The notes under the pieces were generated by a model. The model was given only the letters and a program-made list of their open reading frames with translations. It was not told the origin of the DNA and did not search any database. A stretch of DNA of 64,000 nucleotides from Paenimyroides ummariense (GTDB taxonomy: Bacteria > Bacteroidota > Bacteroidia > Flavobacteriales > Flavobacteriaceae). Location of the stretch: positions 62,001-126,000 of the forward strand of contig NZ_FOVI01000002.1 of the NCBI RefSeq assembly GCF_900115115.1, in the 5' to 3' direction. This document shows positions 1-9,100 of the stretch, piece after piece. The first letter of the stretch is position 1; each line of letters begins with the position of its first letter. The position numbers and the translations under genes were made by a program.

Positions 1-12
1 ATGCTTTAGGTT

Positions 13-41
13 TTGATATTTAATTTTTTGTAGTAGATTTG
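13..41 (+). promoter_or_regulatory. Bacteroidota-type promoter of tRNA-Cys
   Basis: TTG at 13-15 is followed after 18 bases by TAGATTTG at 34-41. This fits the Bacteroidota housekeeping consensus (TTG, 17-23 bases, TAnnTTTG). It lies 17 bases before the tRNA 5' end, as expected for a tRNA promoter. Confidence 0.7.
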
Positions 42-58
42 CAAACACATTACAGAAT

Positions 59-129
59 GGCATCTTGGCCGAGCGGCTAGGCACCGGTCTGCAAAACCGA
101 CTACAGCGGTTCGAATCCGCTAGATGCCT
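59..129 (+). tRNA. tRNA-Cys (anticodon GCA)
   Basis: A full cloverleaf can be drawn. The acceptor stem GGCATCT pairs with AGATGCC, the D arm has GCC/GGC, and the anticodon loop CTGCAAA carries GCA. The T arm is AGCGG-TTCGAAT-CCGCT. The discriminator base is T at 129. CCA is not encoded. The outermost anticodon-stem pair is a C-A mismatch, which is unusual but does not obscure the fold. Confidence 0.95.
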
Positions 130-134
130 CTTAA

Positions 135-163
135 AAAAACCTTCAACTATTGAAGGTTTTTTT
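135..163 (+). terminator. Rho-independent terminator after tRNA-Cys
   Basis: Stem AACCTTCAA / TTGAAGGTT with a short loop, followed by seven T residues. It directly follows the tRNA, with an A-rich left flank. Confidence 0.85.
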
Positions 164-204
164 GTTTTAGAATGTGAAGCAACAGAATTATAATTTCAAC
201 AACT

Positions 205-753
205 TTATTTATCATGCTTTGTCCACACCAATCGCGATAAATCGTAACCTGCTTTTTCGGCTTCTTTTAAAAATTTTTCTTTTACGTTGTTTGGAATAGT
301 TTTGTTGCGGGAAAGAATCCAAATGTAATCTTTTGTTTCGCCAAAAATCAAAGCGTTTTCATAATCGGGCTGCATTAAAACCACATTGTATCCGGCATAA
401 AAAGGTCCGAAGAAAGATACTTTTAAAGCGCCTTCATCGATTTTATCTACAAAAGTCGCTTTTCCGTTGGCTTGTTCCCATCTGTCCTTAACATAGTTGT
501 AGCCTCTGTTTACAACCTTCACCGTACCGTTTTCGTTTAAAGAATAGGTTGCGGTAACATTGCTTAAATCTTTTTCGTGTTTAAAATCAAAACGGGCAAT
601 TTCGTACCAGGTGCCCATGTAAGGCTTAATTTTAAAATCTTTCACTACGGTAATTCCATCCGGAACTTTAACCGATTTACACGAATACACAAATCCGGTA
701 ACACCTGCAATCGCAATAACGGCAGCTGTTAATAATACATTTCTTCTTTTCAT
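205..753 (-). CDS. blc: Lipocalin family lipoprotein (Blc-like)
   Basis: This is a 182-residue protein. The N-terminal segment ends in YSC (Cys25), a plausible lipobox, so it is probably a membrane-anchored lipoprotein. The lipocalin signature appears as YMGTWYEIARFDF around residues 45-57 (G47-x-W49), and the C-terminal half has the strand pattern of bacterial Blc proteins. Blc-type lipocalins bind lipids such as lysophospholipids or fatty acids in the cell envelope and are often stress-induced. The length matches the family. The gene stands alone, convergent with tRNA-Cys. The exact ligand is unknown. Confidence 0.85.
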   Translation of the reverse strand: MKRRNVLLTAAVIAIAGVTGFVYSCKSVKVPDGITVVKDFKIKPYMGTWYEIARFDFKHEKDLSNVTATYSLNENGTVKVVNRGYNYVKDRWEQANGKATFVDKIDEGALKVSFFGPFYAGYNVVLMQPDYENALIFGETKDYIWILSRNKTIPNNVKEKFLKEAEKAGYDLSRLVWTKHDK

Positions 754-873
754 GGCAAATTATTTAGATCGGACATGAAAAATCACGTCCGCAATAATCA
801 ATATGAATTTACGAAATTATTATGGGAATTGGTTCGTAAGATTTTATATTTTTGAGGGTTGATTTTATATAGT

Positions 874-1314
874 ATGAAAATTAGAAAAGCCGATAAAAAA
901 GATTATTCTCGAATTATGGAAATTTGGGAAAGTTCGGTTATAGCAACACATGATTTTCTGAAACAAGAAGATTTTGAACTGTTTAAAAACCTGATTCCAG
1001 ACGAATTTCTGCCGCAATTGAATGTTTTTGTGATATAAGATAACGGAATTATTCCAGCTTTCTTTTCGGTTTCCGATGATAATCTGGAAATGTTGTTTGT
1101 AGATGCCGAAAGTAGGGGCAAAGGTTTTGGAAAAATTGCAGTTGCTTATATTATTAATACATTGCAGATTTATAAAGTTGATGTTAACCAACAAAATATG
1201 CAGGCGGTCGACTTTTATTTAAAACAGGGATATCAACAAAAAGGTTACTCTGAAACCGACGGTATGGGAAAACCGTATCCGTTATTACATTTGGAATATT
1301 CAATAAACAAATAA
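874..1314 (+). pseudogene. GNAT acetyltransferase (YjaB-like) with premature stop
   Basis: From ATG 874 the frame reads as a GNAT N-acetyltransferase of about 146 residues, but codon 55 is TAA (1036-1038). Translation continues in the same frame to the stop at 1312-1314. Before the stop are WESSVIATHDFL and IPDEFLPQLNVFVI. After it are the acetyl-CoA-binding stretch FVDAESRGKGFGK and the family's C-terminal GKPYPLLHLEY. The arrangement resembles E. coli YjaB. A single base change (TAA to GAA) would restore a family-like Ile-Glu-Asp. Either the gene is a recent pseudogene or there is a base error. A restart at ATG 1090 would lack the N-terminal third of the fold. Confidence 0.8.
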
Positions 1315-1319
1315 TTACT

Positions 1320-1655
1320 ATGAAAAATTTAGTTTTAGCACTTTTTACCGTTACAACATTGGTTACTACCGGTTGTGTGTGTAAGAAAAGCAAGGTAGAA
1401 ACAACCGAGCAAAATCAGGAAAACGTAACGGTTACGGGTAAAATAACATCGGTTACCAATGGCAAAGACGGTTACACGGCGATTTTACAGGCTGCCGACA
1501 AAAAAATGTACAACGCTACTATAAGCAGAATCAATCTGCAAAAATCGGGTAGTGAGTATAAGCGTTACGAACAAGGCGAAACTATTACCGTTACAGGATC
1601 TACGTGGGTTGATACCGAAGGCGTAACCTATATCACCGTAACAGAATTACAATAA
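1320..1655 (+). CDS. Small lipoprotein of unknown function
   Basis: This is a 111-residue protein. The signal peptide ends at a lipobox VTTGC (Cys19), followed by a charged linker and a beta-rich region (about residues 36-111) with alternating strands such as VTVTGKITSV and ETITVTGSTWV. The strand pattern suggests a small OB-fold-like or barrel domain, but no family is recognised with confidence. It starts five bases after the broken acetyltransferase gene and may have been cotranscribed with it. Confidence 0.7.
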   Translation: MKNLVLALFTVTTLVTTGCVCKKSKVETTEQNQENVTVTGKITSVTNGKDGYTAILQAADKKMYNATISRINLQKSGSEYKRYEQGETITVTGSTWVDTEGVTYITVTELQ

Positions 1656-1657
1656 AC

Positions 1658-1804
1658 TTACTCTTTAGATTGCACCAAAACCCAATAGCGAAAAGCCAGA
1701 ACGGCTTGCTGTATCTTGCTTAACTTTGCAGGATCTTTACCTATATAGCTGGGCAGTATCTTTTTATTGATACTGTTCAGCATTTTAAAAAATGATTTTT
1801 TCAT
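1658..1804 (-). CDS. Tiny conserved-looking basic protein (48 aa)
   Basis: This 48-codon ORF on the minus strand starts at ATG 1804-1802 and ends at TAA 1660-1658. The protein begins MKKSFFKMLNSINKKILPSY and ends in a hydrophobic/aromatic helix (LAFRYWVLVQSKE). It resembles the very small lysine-rich proteins, sometimes mislabelled SsrA-binding protein, that I recall from Flavobacteriaceae genomes; this is memory, not a search. It is convergent with the preceding lipoprotein gene, with stop codons three bases apart. Function is unknown. Confidence 0.55.
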   Translation of the reverse strand: MKKSFFKMLNSINKKILPSYIGKDPAKLSKIQQAVLAFRYWVLVQSKE

Positions 1805-1932
1805 GCTTTTTTATATAAAGATATTCAATTAAAACCAAAAATCTGCAATTGGTAATTTAGCATTTATTTATAACAAATCCGTTATCATTTTACGAACTTT
1901 ACAATAGCTATCAATCGTTAAAAGCTGTATGT

Positions 1933-2622
1933 ATGAAAAGTATCAAAATGCTGAATGTGGTTAACTTGTTCTTTTTGTGTTGTTTTACACTGCCGTTTTC
2001 ATCGTGCGGACAAAGTACATCTAAATCGAACATTAAAAAAAATTCAACAAATAAAACTATTGCCGAAAAACAAAACGTTTCATCAGGAAAAACAGAAACC
2101 GCTACTTTTGCAGCCGGTTGCTTTTGGTGTGTGGAAGAACAGTTTAAACAGTTAGAAGGAGTTGTTTCTGTAACATCGGGTTATACCGGCGGAACAACCG
2201 AAAATCCCACGTACGAAGAGGTTTCTGCCGGAAATACCAATCATGCCGAAGCCTGCAACATTGTGTTTGATCCTGCTGTAATTTCGTACAAGGAATTATT
2301 GGAAGCTTTTTTTGTAACACACAATCCTACACAATTAAACCGACAGGGAAATGATGTGGGAACTCAATATAGGTCTGCAGTTTTCTATCATAATCCCGAA
2401 CAAAAACAACTCACTGAGTTTTACATCGATCAGTTGAATAAAGAAAAAGCTTATGACAAACCGGTTGTTACTCAAGTAGCTCAGTTTAAAAAGTTTTATA
2501 AGGCAGAAGATTACCATCAGAATTATTAAGAAAACAATCCTAATCAGGCTTACTGTCGTTTGGTGGTTAAACCAAAAGTTGATAAATTTAGAAAAGCATT
2601 CAGTGAAAAACTGAAAAAGTAG
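1933..2622 (+). pseudogene. msrA: Peptide-methionine sulfoxide reductase MsrA, C-terminus cut by in-frame TAA
   Basis: The frame encodes an exported MsrA with a lipobox-like FSSC (Cys25) and the catalytic motif GCFWC (nucleophile Cys63), followed by the usual core (GYTGG, HAEA, LEAFF, QYRSAVFY). At 2527-2529 an in-frame TAA ends the protein at 198 residues, just after EDYHQNY. Reading continues in frame for 30 more codons (ENNPNQAYCRLVV...) to TAG at 2620-2622, matching the normal family C-terminus. The lost tail contains the AYC cysteine that corresponds to the resolving Cys of MsrA enzymes. The truncated protein might reduce substrate once but would be poorly recycled by thioredoxin. One base (TAA to TAT) would restore Tyr. 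Sequencing error cannot be excluded. Confidence 0.85.
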
Positions 2623-2642
2623 TTTAATTTAAAAAATTTCCT

Positions 2643-3092
2643 ATGAAAAAGTTCCTATATTGTTTTGGTGCGATTGCGTTATTAAGTGCATGTAACCAAA
2701 AGACAGAAAATAAAGATACAGTTAAATCTACAATTACCAATTCAAACCAAACTGATTTTTCGGGATTGTACAGTTACCAACAAAATGGCGACACGATAAC
2801 ATTACAACTTACGGTTGATGGTACTAAAGCAAAAGGAAATCTGTTATACGCTTTAAATGAAAAAGACCGTAATTCGGGTTCGTTTGTTGGCGAAATTAAA
2901 CATGGAATACTGCTAGCGAATTATACGTTTTCTTCGGAAGGTGTTTTGTCTGAACGGCAAATTGCTTTTAAACTGAACGATAACTCTGCAGTCGAAGGTT
3001 ACGGCGATGTGCAAGAAATCAACGGAAAAATAGTGTTTAAAGATCCAGCAAATTTAGAATACGGTACAGGTTTGGTATTGGCAAAGAAATAA
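2643..3092 (+). CDS. Lipoprotein of unknown function
   Basis: This is a 149-residue protein with a lipoprotein signal ending LLSAC (Cys17), then a Lys/Thr/Asn-rich linker and a beta-rich domain from about residue 40 (FSGLYSYQQNGDTITLQL...). The pattern, with Gly-Asp turns between amphipathic strands, suggests a small lipocalin-like or barrel fold, but I do not recognise the family. It follows the broken msrA gene by 20 bases and may share its transcript. Confidence 0.7.
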   Translation: MKKFLYCFGAIALLSACNQKTENKDTVKSTITNSNQTDFSGLYSYQQNGDTITLQLTVDGTKAKGNLLYALNEKDRNSGSFVGEIKHGILLANYTFSSEGVLSERQIAFKLNDNSAVEGYGDVQEINGKIVFKDPANLEYGTGLVLAKK

Positions 3093-3109
3093 TTACAGCA
3101 TAAAAAACC

Positions 3110-4042
3110 TTATTTTTTATGATAATGCTGTTGTACAAAAACAAATGATTCCTTAATTAAATGATGGATTTCTTTTTTGTCGGTCTTTGTAAAACCATGA
3201 TTTCCTTTTTTAACTTTGATTAACTTGTTTGTTACTGAAAGTTTGTTGAGTTCTTTATGCAGTTTTTTAGATTGTTTAAAAGGAACAATAAAATCTCTGT
3301 TTCCATGCAGAATTAAAATAGGAATTTTTGGCGCAGTTTGTAAATGTTCAATAGGCGAATACTGTCTTGCTACGGCAATTGCTTCTTCTTTATTTGTATT
3401 GATATCGTAAGATGTCATCGCGAAGATTAATTTCTCTCTAATGTCATACAATTTTGGAAGAAACAGTTTGTACGTTTTTTTGGTAAACCAGCTGGCATTG
3501 GTTTTTAAAACTTTGTTTAAATCGATTGGTCCGAAGTTGTCCAAAATAAAACGAATCTTAGGCGAATCGTTTGATTGTTCTGTGGTACACGCAATCATTA
3601 AAGCCAAATGTGCTCCGGCTGATTCTCCCCATAATCCTATGTTTTCCGTATCAAAATTATATTCATCTGCGTTATCTATAATCCAGTGAATGGCATCCTT
3701 ACAATCACTTAATTGTTCAGCAATATCAACTGTTTTACTAACCAAACGGTAATTTATAGCCACAACGGTATATCCGTTTTCCTGCAAGGTATCTTTAATG
3801 CCTTCGGTATAATGATATTTAATTTCTTTATCGCCTTGTGCCCATGCACCGCCGTGAATAAAAACCACAACCGGACTTTTCTCGTAAATGTTTTGTTTAG
3901 GCAGATGAATATCCAATTTAACGGTATCCTTTTCTATAATTTTATAAGGAATATCTTTTAAGAATGTTTTTTGATCGGCACTGTTTTGTGCTGTTAGGGA
4001 AAGAGAAAACAAACCGAAGATCAAGAATAAGGATAGCTTCAT
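3110..4042 (-). CDS. Exported alpha/beta hydrolase (BD-FAE-like esterase)
   Basis: This is a 310-residue protein from ATG 4042; an in-frame ATG at 4087 would put 15 polar residues before a clear signal peptide (MKLSLFLIFGLFSLSLTAQ), so 4042 is preferred. The oxyanion motif HGGAW is at 63-67 and the nucleophile elbow GESAG has Ser141. The likely acid Asp250 lies in HGNRD and the base His282 in GNHGF. The family includes carboxylesterases and feruloyl-esterase-like enzymes acting on small ester substrates. Mature protein would start with Gln. The gene is convergent with the preceding lipoprotein gene. The substrate cannot be told from sequence. Confidence 0.8.
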   Translation of the reverse strand: MKLSLFLIFGLFSLSLTAQNSADQKTFLKDIPYKIIEKDTVKLDIHLPKQNIYEKSPVVVFIHGGAWAQGDKEIKYHYTEGIKDTLQENGYTVVAINYRLVSKTVDIAEQLSDCKDAIHWIIDNADEYNFDTENIGLWGESAGAHLALMIACTTEQSNDSPKIRFILDNFGPIDLNKVLKTNASWFTKKTYKLFLPKLYDIREKLIFAMTSYDINTNKEEAIAVARQYSPIEHLQTAPKIPILILHGNRDFIVPFKQSKKLHKELNKLSVTNKLIKVKKGNHGFTKTDKKEIHHLIKESFVFVQQHYHKK

Positions 4043-4564
4043 TTTTATGCTGTTAAACTGAAACTCTAATTTACTTATTTTTTTCAAATAAAATTGTTGA
4101 TTTCAGAACTGTATTAAAGGATCATTCTCAAATCTAAATTTCAGAAAATCGTGAATGAAACTGGAAAAGTTAAGATTTATTAGAGAATATGAATAATCGA
4201 ATACTTAGAGCAGATGTTTTAGTTTATAAATAAATTATAAAATAAATTTATTTGTTTATATTTGCACTTTTAAATCATGTTTTTGAAGTTGTAGAAAAAA
4301 CAATTTTCAATGCTTTATTTAGTCAAAATTTAATATTCAGATTAATAATATCGGGTAATGATATTAACTGTTTATATACTAAGTAACACTTTGCAAATTT
4401 TTCTCTTATTAGAACTTTAGGTTTTAATCGCGGAAAAACTCACTTATTTAATTATTCTCTTTAAAAATTTTTATAAATAATAATGTTTTTTTACCTTATG
4501 AATAAGTTATTGTTGTTTTTGTTAATTATACCGTTAAAATTTTAGTGTAGTCTTCTATAACTGT
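4043..4564. other. Long AT-rich intergenic region
   Basis: There are about 520 bases between the divergent esterase and sigma-factor genes. A TATATTTG element at 4257-4264 looks like a -7 promoter box pointing right, but no plausible ORF follows it for more than 300 bases. No stable hairpin or tRNA-like structure was seen. It may hold a long leader or an unrecognised small RNA. Confidence 0.4.
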
Positions 4565-4572
4565 TATATTTG
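4565..4572 (+). promoter_or_regulatory. -7 promoter element of the ECF sigma gene
   Basis: TATATTTG matches TAnnTTTG and lies 20 bases before the chosen ATG at 4592. No convincing TTG is at the expected distance upstream, so this is only a partial promoter match. Confidence 0.4.
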
Positions 4573-4591
4573 GTATAGAAATGTGTTGCAA

Positions 4592-5200
4592 ATGAAGAAG
4601 ATTGATTACACCGATGAAGAACTTTTACGCTTTATAGCGGAAACGGACGACGCAAGTTATTTTGAGATACTTTATGATCGATATGCACCGTTTATATATA
4701 ATAAATCTTTCTGGTTTGTTAAAGATGAAGAAGAGGCAAAAGATCTTACACAGGAGATTTTTATAAAAATATATCTTAATCTTCCCAAATTTAAAGGTGA
4801 CTCTAAACTTTCTACCTGGATTTACGCAATTACTGTTCACACCAGTATTAAGTTTGTAAATAAGAACAAAAATAAAGCGATACTGCTATCCGAAGAAAAT
4901 TTCCATAAACATTTTACCGAAAATATAGATAGCACCGAAATTTCAGATGCAGAATTGTTGGATATTAATTATGAAAGACTAGAGGAAATTATGAATGTGT
5001 TGCCAGTAGAAGATAAAATGTTACTGCTTATGAAGTATCAGGATAATTTATCTATACGTAAAATAGTGGAAATTTTAAATATAAAAGAAAGTGCAGTTAA
5101 GATGCGATTATTGAGAGCAAAGAAAAAAGTTATCGAACTACATGCAAAATTAAAATCTGCTTTTAAAGAAGCACAACAAACCAAACAATTTAATTTTTAA
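4592..5200 (+). CDS. ECF-type RNA polymerase sigma factor
   Basis: This is a 202-residue protein from ATG 4592; an in-frame GTG nine bases upstream is a less likely start. Region 2 spans about residues 20-85 (YDRYAPFIYNKSFWFVKDEEEAKDLTQEIF, then FKGDSKLSTWIYAI). Region 4 spans about residues 130-185 (LPVEDKMLLLMKYQDNLSIRKIVEIL, then the recognition helix before LLRAKKKV). It directs RNA polymerase to a specific regulon. No anti-sigma gene adjoins it. It sits upstream of surface-protein cluster 1, so a link to surface or T9SS expression is possible but only positional. Confidence 0.88.
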   Translation: MKKIDYTDEELLRFIAETDDASYFEILYDRYAPFIYNKSFWFVKDEEEAKDLTQEIFIKIYLNLPKFKGDSKLSTWIYAITVHTSIKFVNKNKNKAILLSEENFHKHFTENIDSTEISDAELLDINYERLEEIMNVLPVEDKMLLLMKYQDNLSIRKIVEILNIKESAVKMRLLRAKKKVIELHAKLKSAFKEAQQTKQFNF

Positions 5201-5260
5201 ATTATAAATGTTAATTTATTATAGGAACTATTTGTGCTTTTGATGTTTATATAGTACATA

Positions 5261-5293
5261 AAATCCGCTTCGTAAATTGAAGCGGATTTTTTT
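5261..5293. terminator. Bidirectional terminator
   Basis: Stem AAATCCGCTTC / GAAGCGGATTT with a seven-base loop and a T-run on the right, lying between two convergent genes. The left flank is A-rich only within the stem, so it is stronger for the rightward transcript. Confidence 0.8.
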
Positions 5294-5636
5294 ATTTTTT
5301 GTGAATAAGTTCTTTTAAAGTTTCTATATGCTCTTTTAATATAGAAATGGTTTCTTCATAATGTTGTATTAACGAAATGGAATCATTTGCAGTGGGTATT
5401 CTTTCTATTTTTTTAGTGACTCTTGCATCATCATAAACATCAGAACTAAAAATTTCATTGGGATGAACATTTAAAATTTCTATAATTTCTCCCAGTCTGT
5501 CAATGGTTAACTGTGTTTCCCCATTCTCTATTTTTGTGTAGGCTCTTAACGATATCCCTAATTTTTCAGCAACGAATCCTTGGGTATAATTCTTTTCCTT
5601 TCGTATGCTTTTTAATTTTGTTTTAATCTCTAACAT
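5292..5636 (-). CDS. XRE-family HTH transcriptional regulator
   Basis: This is a 114-residue protein. Residues 4-62 form a Cro/C1-type helix-turn-helix (KLKSIRKEKNYTQGFVAEKLGIS, YTKIENGETQLTIDRLGEIIEIL), followed by a linker and a C-terminal coiled-coil-like helix (ISILKEHIETLKELIHKK) likely used for dimerisation. It is convergent with the sigma factor gene and divergent from surface cluster 1. Near-identical ATAGGAACT-type words lie on both sides of the gene (5221, 5762, 5835) and could be operator sites. Its target is unknown. Confidence 0.85.
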   Translation of the reverse strand: MLEIKTKLKSIRKEKNYTQGFVAEKLGISLRAYTKIENGETQLTIDRLGEIIEILNVHPNEIFSSDVYDDARVTKKIERIPTANDSISLIQHYEETISILKEHIETLKELIHKK

Positions 5637-5920
5637 ATTCTCTTCACTATCTTAATTTTGAAGCTTTTTTCACTTACGAGAAACTACTGCTTTCAGTTTT
5701 TTTTTAATTTTTTTTTAACAAAATACATTTTATGAAAAAAAAGTGCTATTTTTATCTAAAAATAGGAACTTTTAATTCTTTTTGTGTTTTAATTGTGCAC
5801 TTTTGTTTTGCTTTATATAGAATATAACACAAGAATAGGACCACTTTTTTTTTAAAAGTCACATAATTGAGACTCTTTTAAATTCAGAATTAAAAAATTA
5901 ATTAATTAAAACTTTACTTT
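5637..5920. other. Regulatory region upstream of cluster 1
   Basis: Very T-rich region between the XRE gene and the cluster-1 remnant. It contains ATAGGAACT at 5762-5770 and ATAGGACC at 5835-5842, close to ATAGGAACT at 5221-5229 downstream of the XRE gene. No ORF with a usable start was seen. Confidence 0.35.
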
Positions 5921-6019
5921 ATGAAAAAAATTACCTTGCTATCCGTCTTTATACGGACAATTTACTTCAAATGTGCACAGGTTGGTATTGGTTATTTTCC
6001 ACATACAACTTTTAACTAA
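5921..6019 (+). pseudogene. Decayed start of an AQVGIG-type surface protein
   Basis: ATG at 5921 opens a 32-codon frame beginning MKKITLLSVF and continuing to CAQVGIG before a stop at 6017. The signal-peptide-plus-AQVGIG pattern is the same start seen in the intact genes at 12569 and 40806. The rest of the N-terminal module (LEI, KGxLIPR) is missing, and the stretch to 6178 has no continuing frame. It looks like the remnant of a deleted family member, although a short chance frame cannot be excluded. Confidence 0.5.
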
Positions 6020-6178
6020 CCACAAAGCCTGAAAATAAACTGTATTTAGATGCTTTTATAATGAATTTTCATTAAAAGATTTAAGGGTGTCTTTGTATAA
6101 TCGATTTTTTTGATTCAGGCAATATTAAGAGTGTGATAGATATATCGTGCTATACTAATAAAATAGATACTTTAAAAA

Positions 6179-9100
6179 ATGAAAAAGAAAACTACTATTT
6201 TTAAAAGAAGAATTGTCCATGTACTAACGTGTTTGTTACTCGCACTTCTGTGCAGCACAAGCTTTTATGGGCAAACGAAAATATTAGCAAATACGGTTAC
6301 GTACACTAGTGGAAATGATAAGATGACCTCTTTAGTAGGCTGTGGAACTTTAGGACTTTCTGCTTGTTATGCTGCGACAGTACAAAATCCAACCAACGCA
6401 ACTTTAGATGATAATACGTATGCACGTTTGTTGGCGTCACCTGGTTTGGCGGTAGGGTTGGGCTCTTATCAAGGAGTTATAGAGCTTCGGTTTCCTTCTG
6501 CGATTCCTGCAGATCAATGGTCGTACGTACGTATTGGAGCAGATAATACGCTTTTGCGTGCATTATTGGGAGGTTCATTAGGAAATACTTTAGGAACAAT
6601 ACTTGGAGGTGTTCTTTTAGGAAATCAGGAATTTGAAATTGATGTTCGTAATAATGCAACTTCTGTTTTAACTAGAACAAATACTCAAGGTTTTAGTACA
6701 GACAGGGTAAAGCTTATCACAGATGGTAACGGTTATAATTATATTGCAGTAAAGCCAGCCGCAGGTTATGATAGGGTTCGCATAACCAATCGCTCTATTT
6801 CGGCAGTTGGATTAGGAACAGAATATTATTTAGATGTTTATGATGCATTTACATATAATAACGGAACAGGCGCTTGTGGTCGTCCTTTTGGAACTTCTTT
6901 TGATGGAAGCGGTGGATTAGGACTACAAGTAGCCGATTTAAATAACCAGTATTTAGAAAGAGCCATTGATACAGATGCTAATAGTTATTCGTTATTAAAA
7001 TCTTCGGGAGTATTAGACCTTAGCGTAGCAAGATCTTTCTCACAATATTTTTATTTTACAACAACTTCACCAGAAGAGAGTACCTTAAACATAAAATTAG
7101 CATTAGGTTCGGGCGGTGTTGTTAATACAGATTTATTAGGTGGTATTGAAGTCATTCTTACCAGATGGAATCCAACAACAGGTCTAAATGAAGTGGTTTA
7201 CAGACGTTCGTTACAAAGTGGTCTGTTAAATAACACCAATGCACTTAACTTATTACAATCAGGCGGTGCGGCTACTTTAACGTTTGCTCCGGGACGTACT
7301 TTTGACAGGGCTGAAATACGATTGAATTCAACCGTTGGATTGAATGTTTTAGGTAGTGGTGTGCGTATTTACGACGTTCAGCGTTACGATGGAACTCCAA
7401 CATGTATAAATCCAGAAATTGCTCCAGTTCCTTCTGCTACAACAGGTCCTTTTGATCAGGCTTCATGTGCTACTACTTTAGTAGATTTTAACAACGTAGA
7501 TTTTGCACAATATGCCACAGACGGGAATAACGAAACCTACGCAACATTATATGCCGATTCTGGAAGCTTATTAGTAGGCGGACCAACTGTAGGATTCATT
7601 GAATTGGATATGGGAACTACATTGCCTGCAAACAGAACCACTTATGTGCGTATTAATTATGATAAAGACGTTTTAGATAGATTAGTAGGCGGTAGTTTAG
7701 GAAAACTGGTTTCTGATTTAGCAAATAACCTACTATTAGGCAATCAATATTTTGAAGTTGCAGCTAAAAATGGAGCAACCACTGTGCTATTAGACGATAG
7801 TAGAGCTGCTTTCGCAAATACATCTAACGGCTTAATTACAGTAGTACAAGACAATATTGGTCGTGTTTATTTGGCAATCACTCCATCGGCACCTTATAAC
7901 CGCATTCGCATTACCAATCATGTTACAGCATTGTTACCTACAGGTAAAAAAGCAAGTTTAGATGTATATAATGCGTGTTCTGAAATAGGAACAAACCCTT
8001 GTTTTCCTGCTAATTTTACATCGTATAAAGGCGGAGGCGTTGGCTTAAGTGCATTAAATATTTCAAACGTTGGTGTTACCAATGCATACCGTGCAATTTC
8101 TGTAAACTCTTCTGATTATTCTGAAATCAATTTGGGAATCGCAGGTGTAGCGGCAAACGTTTATCAAACAATCTATTTTAATAAGCCTTCGCAACCAAAT
8201 GATAAGGTAAAAGTAAGATTGCAAATTCAGCCTTCTTCTGTTTTATCATTAGATCTACTGGGATCATATAAAATTAAATTCTTTAATGGCAACACACAGG
8301 TAGGTGGCGATTATACTTTACAGAGCGGATTAATTAATAATATCGATTTGTTGGCATTGTTCAGATCTGGTGGTATCGCAGAATTAGAATTTCAACCAAC
8401 AGGAACGTTTGATCGTGTAGATATTGGTGCGGAATCAATTGTAAGTTTAAATGTTGCGGCAGAACCATTACGTGTATATAGTGTGGTACGCTACGGAGTT
8501 ACTTGTCCGGAACCTTTTGAAACAAATCCACTTACATTACCGGCATGTGCAACAATATTGGTTGATGCGCAAAATGCAGATAACATTCAAAATTTATTCG
8601 ACGGAAACTATGCAACTTTTGCAACCTTAAATTCTGGGGCAGGAACCCTATTAGGTTTAGGAAGTAAATATGAAGGATTTGTAGAATTAGGTTACGATCA
8701 TAATGTACCGGCAGGAACAACGTCTTACATCCGCATTGATATGGCAGGAACGCTTCTTGAAAAATTAGTAGGCGGAAGTTTAGGAAATGTAGTGTCGGGC
8801 TTAGTGAACAATTTGGTTCTGGGTGATCATTATTTTAAAGTAGATGTAAAAAACAACGGAACATTAATTACAACAGCAAACAGTAAAGATGCTTCAGCAG
8901 GCGGAAATAACAATATTCGTATTGTACGCGATAAAGAGGGGCGTTATTATATTGCAGTAACACCAGATCAGCCTTATAATTCGGTACGTATTACAGATAT
9001 AACCAACAGTCTTTTAGGTCTTTTAGCACAGCCAAATACTATGAATGTTTATGGTATGTGTTACGAAACCAGTCCAGATCAGTGTTTAGATGCTTTTGCA

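Noticed and set aside
1036..2529. Reassigned or read-through TAA codons to explain the two interrupted genes
   Set aside because: TAA ends many clearly complete genes in the window, and no special downstream signal is shared, so mutation or base error is simpler.
4043..4564. A structured small RNA in the gap before the sigma factor gene
   Set aside because: Apart from a -7-like box, no stable stem or conserved motif could be seen; the sequence is simply AT-rich.
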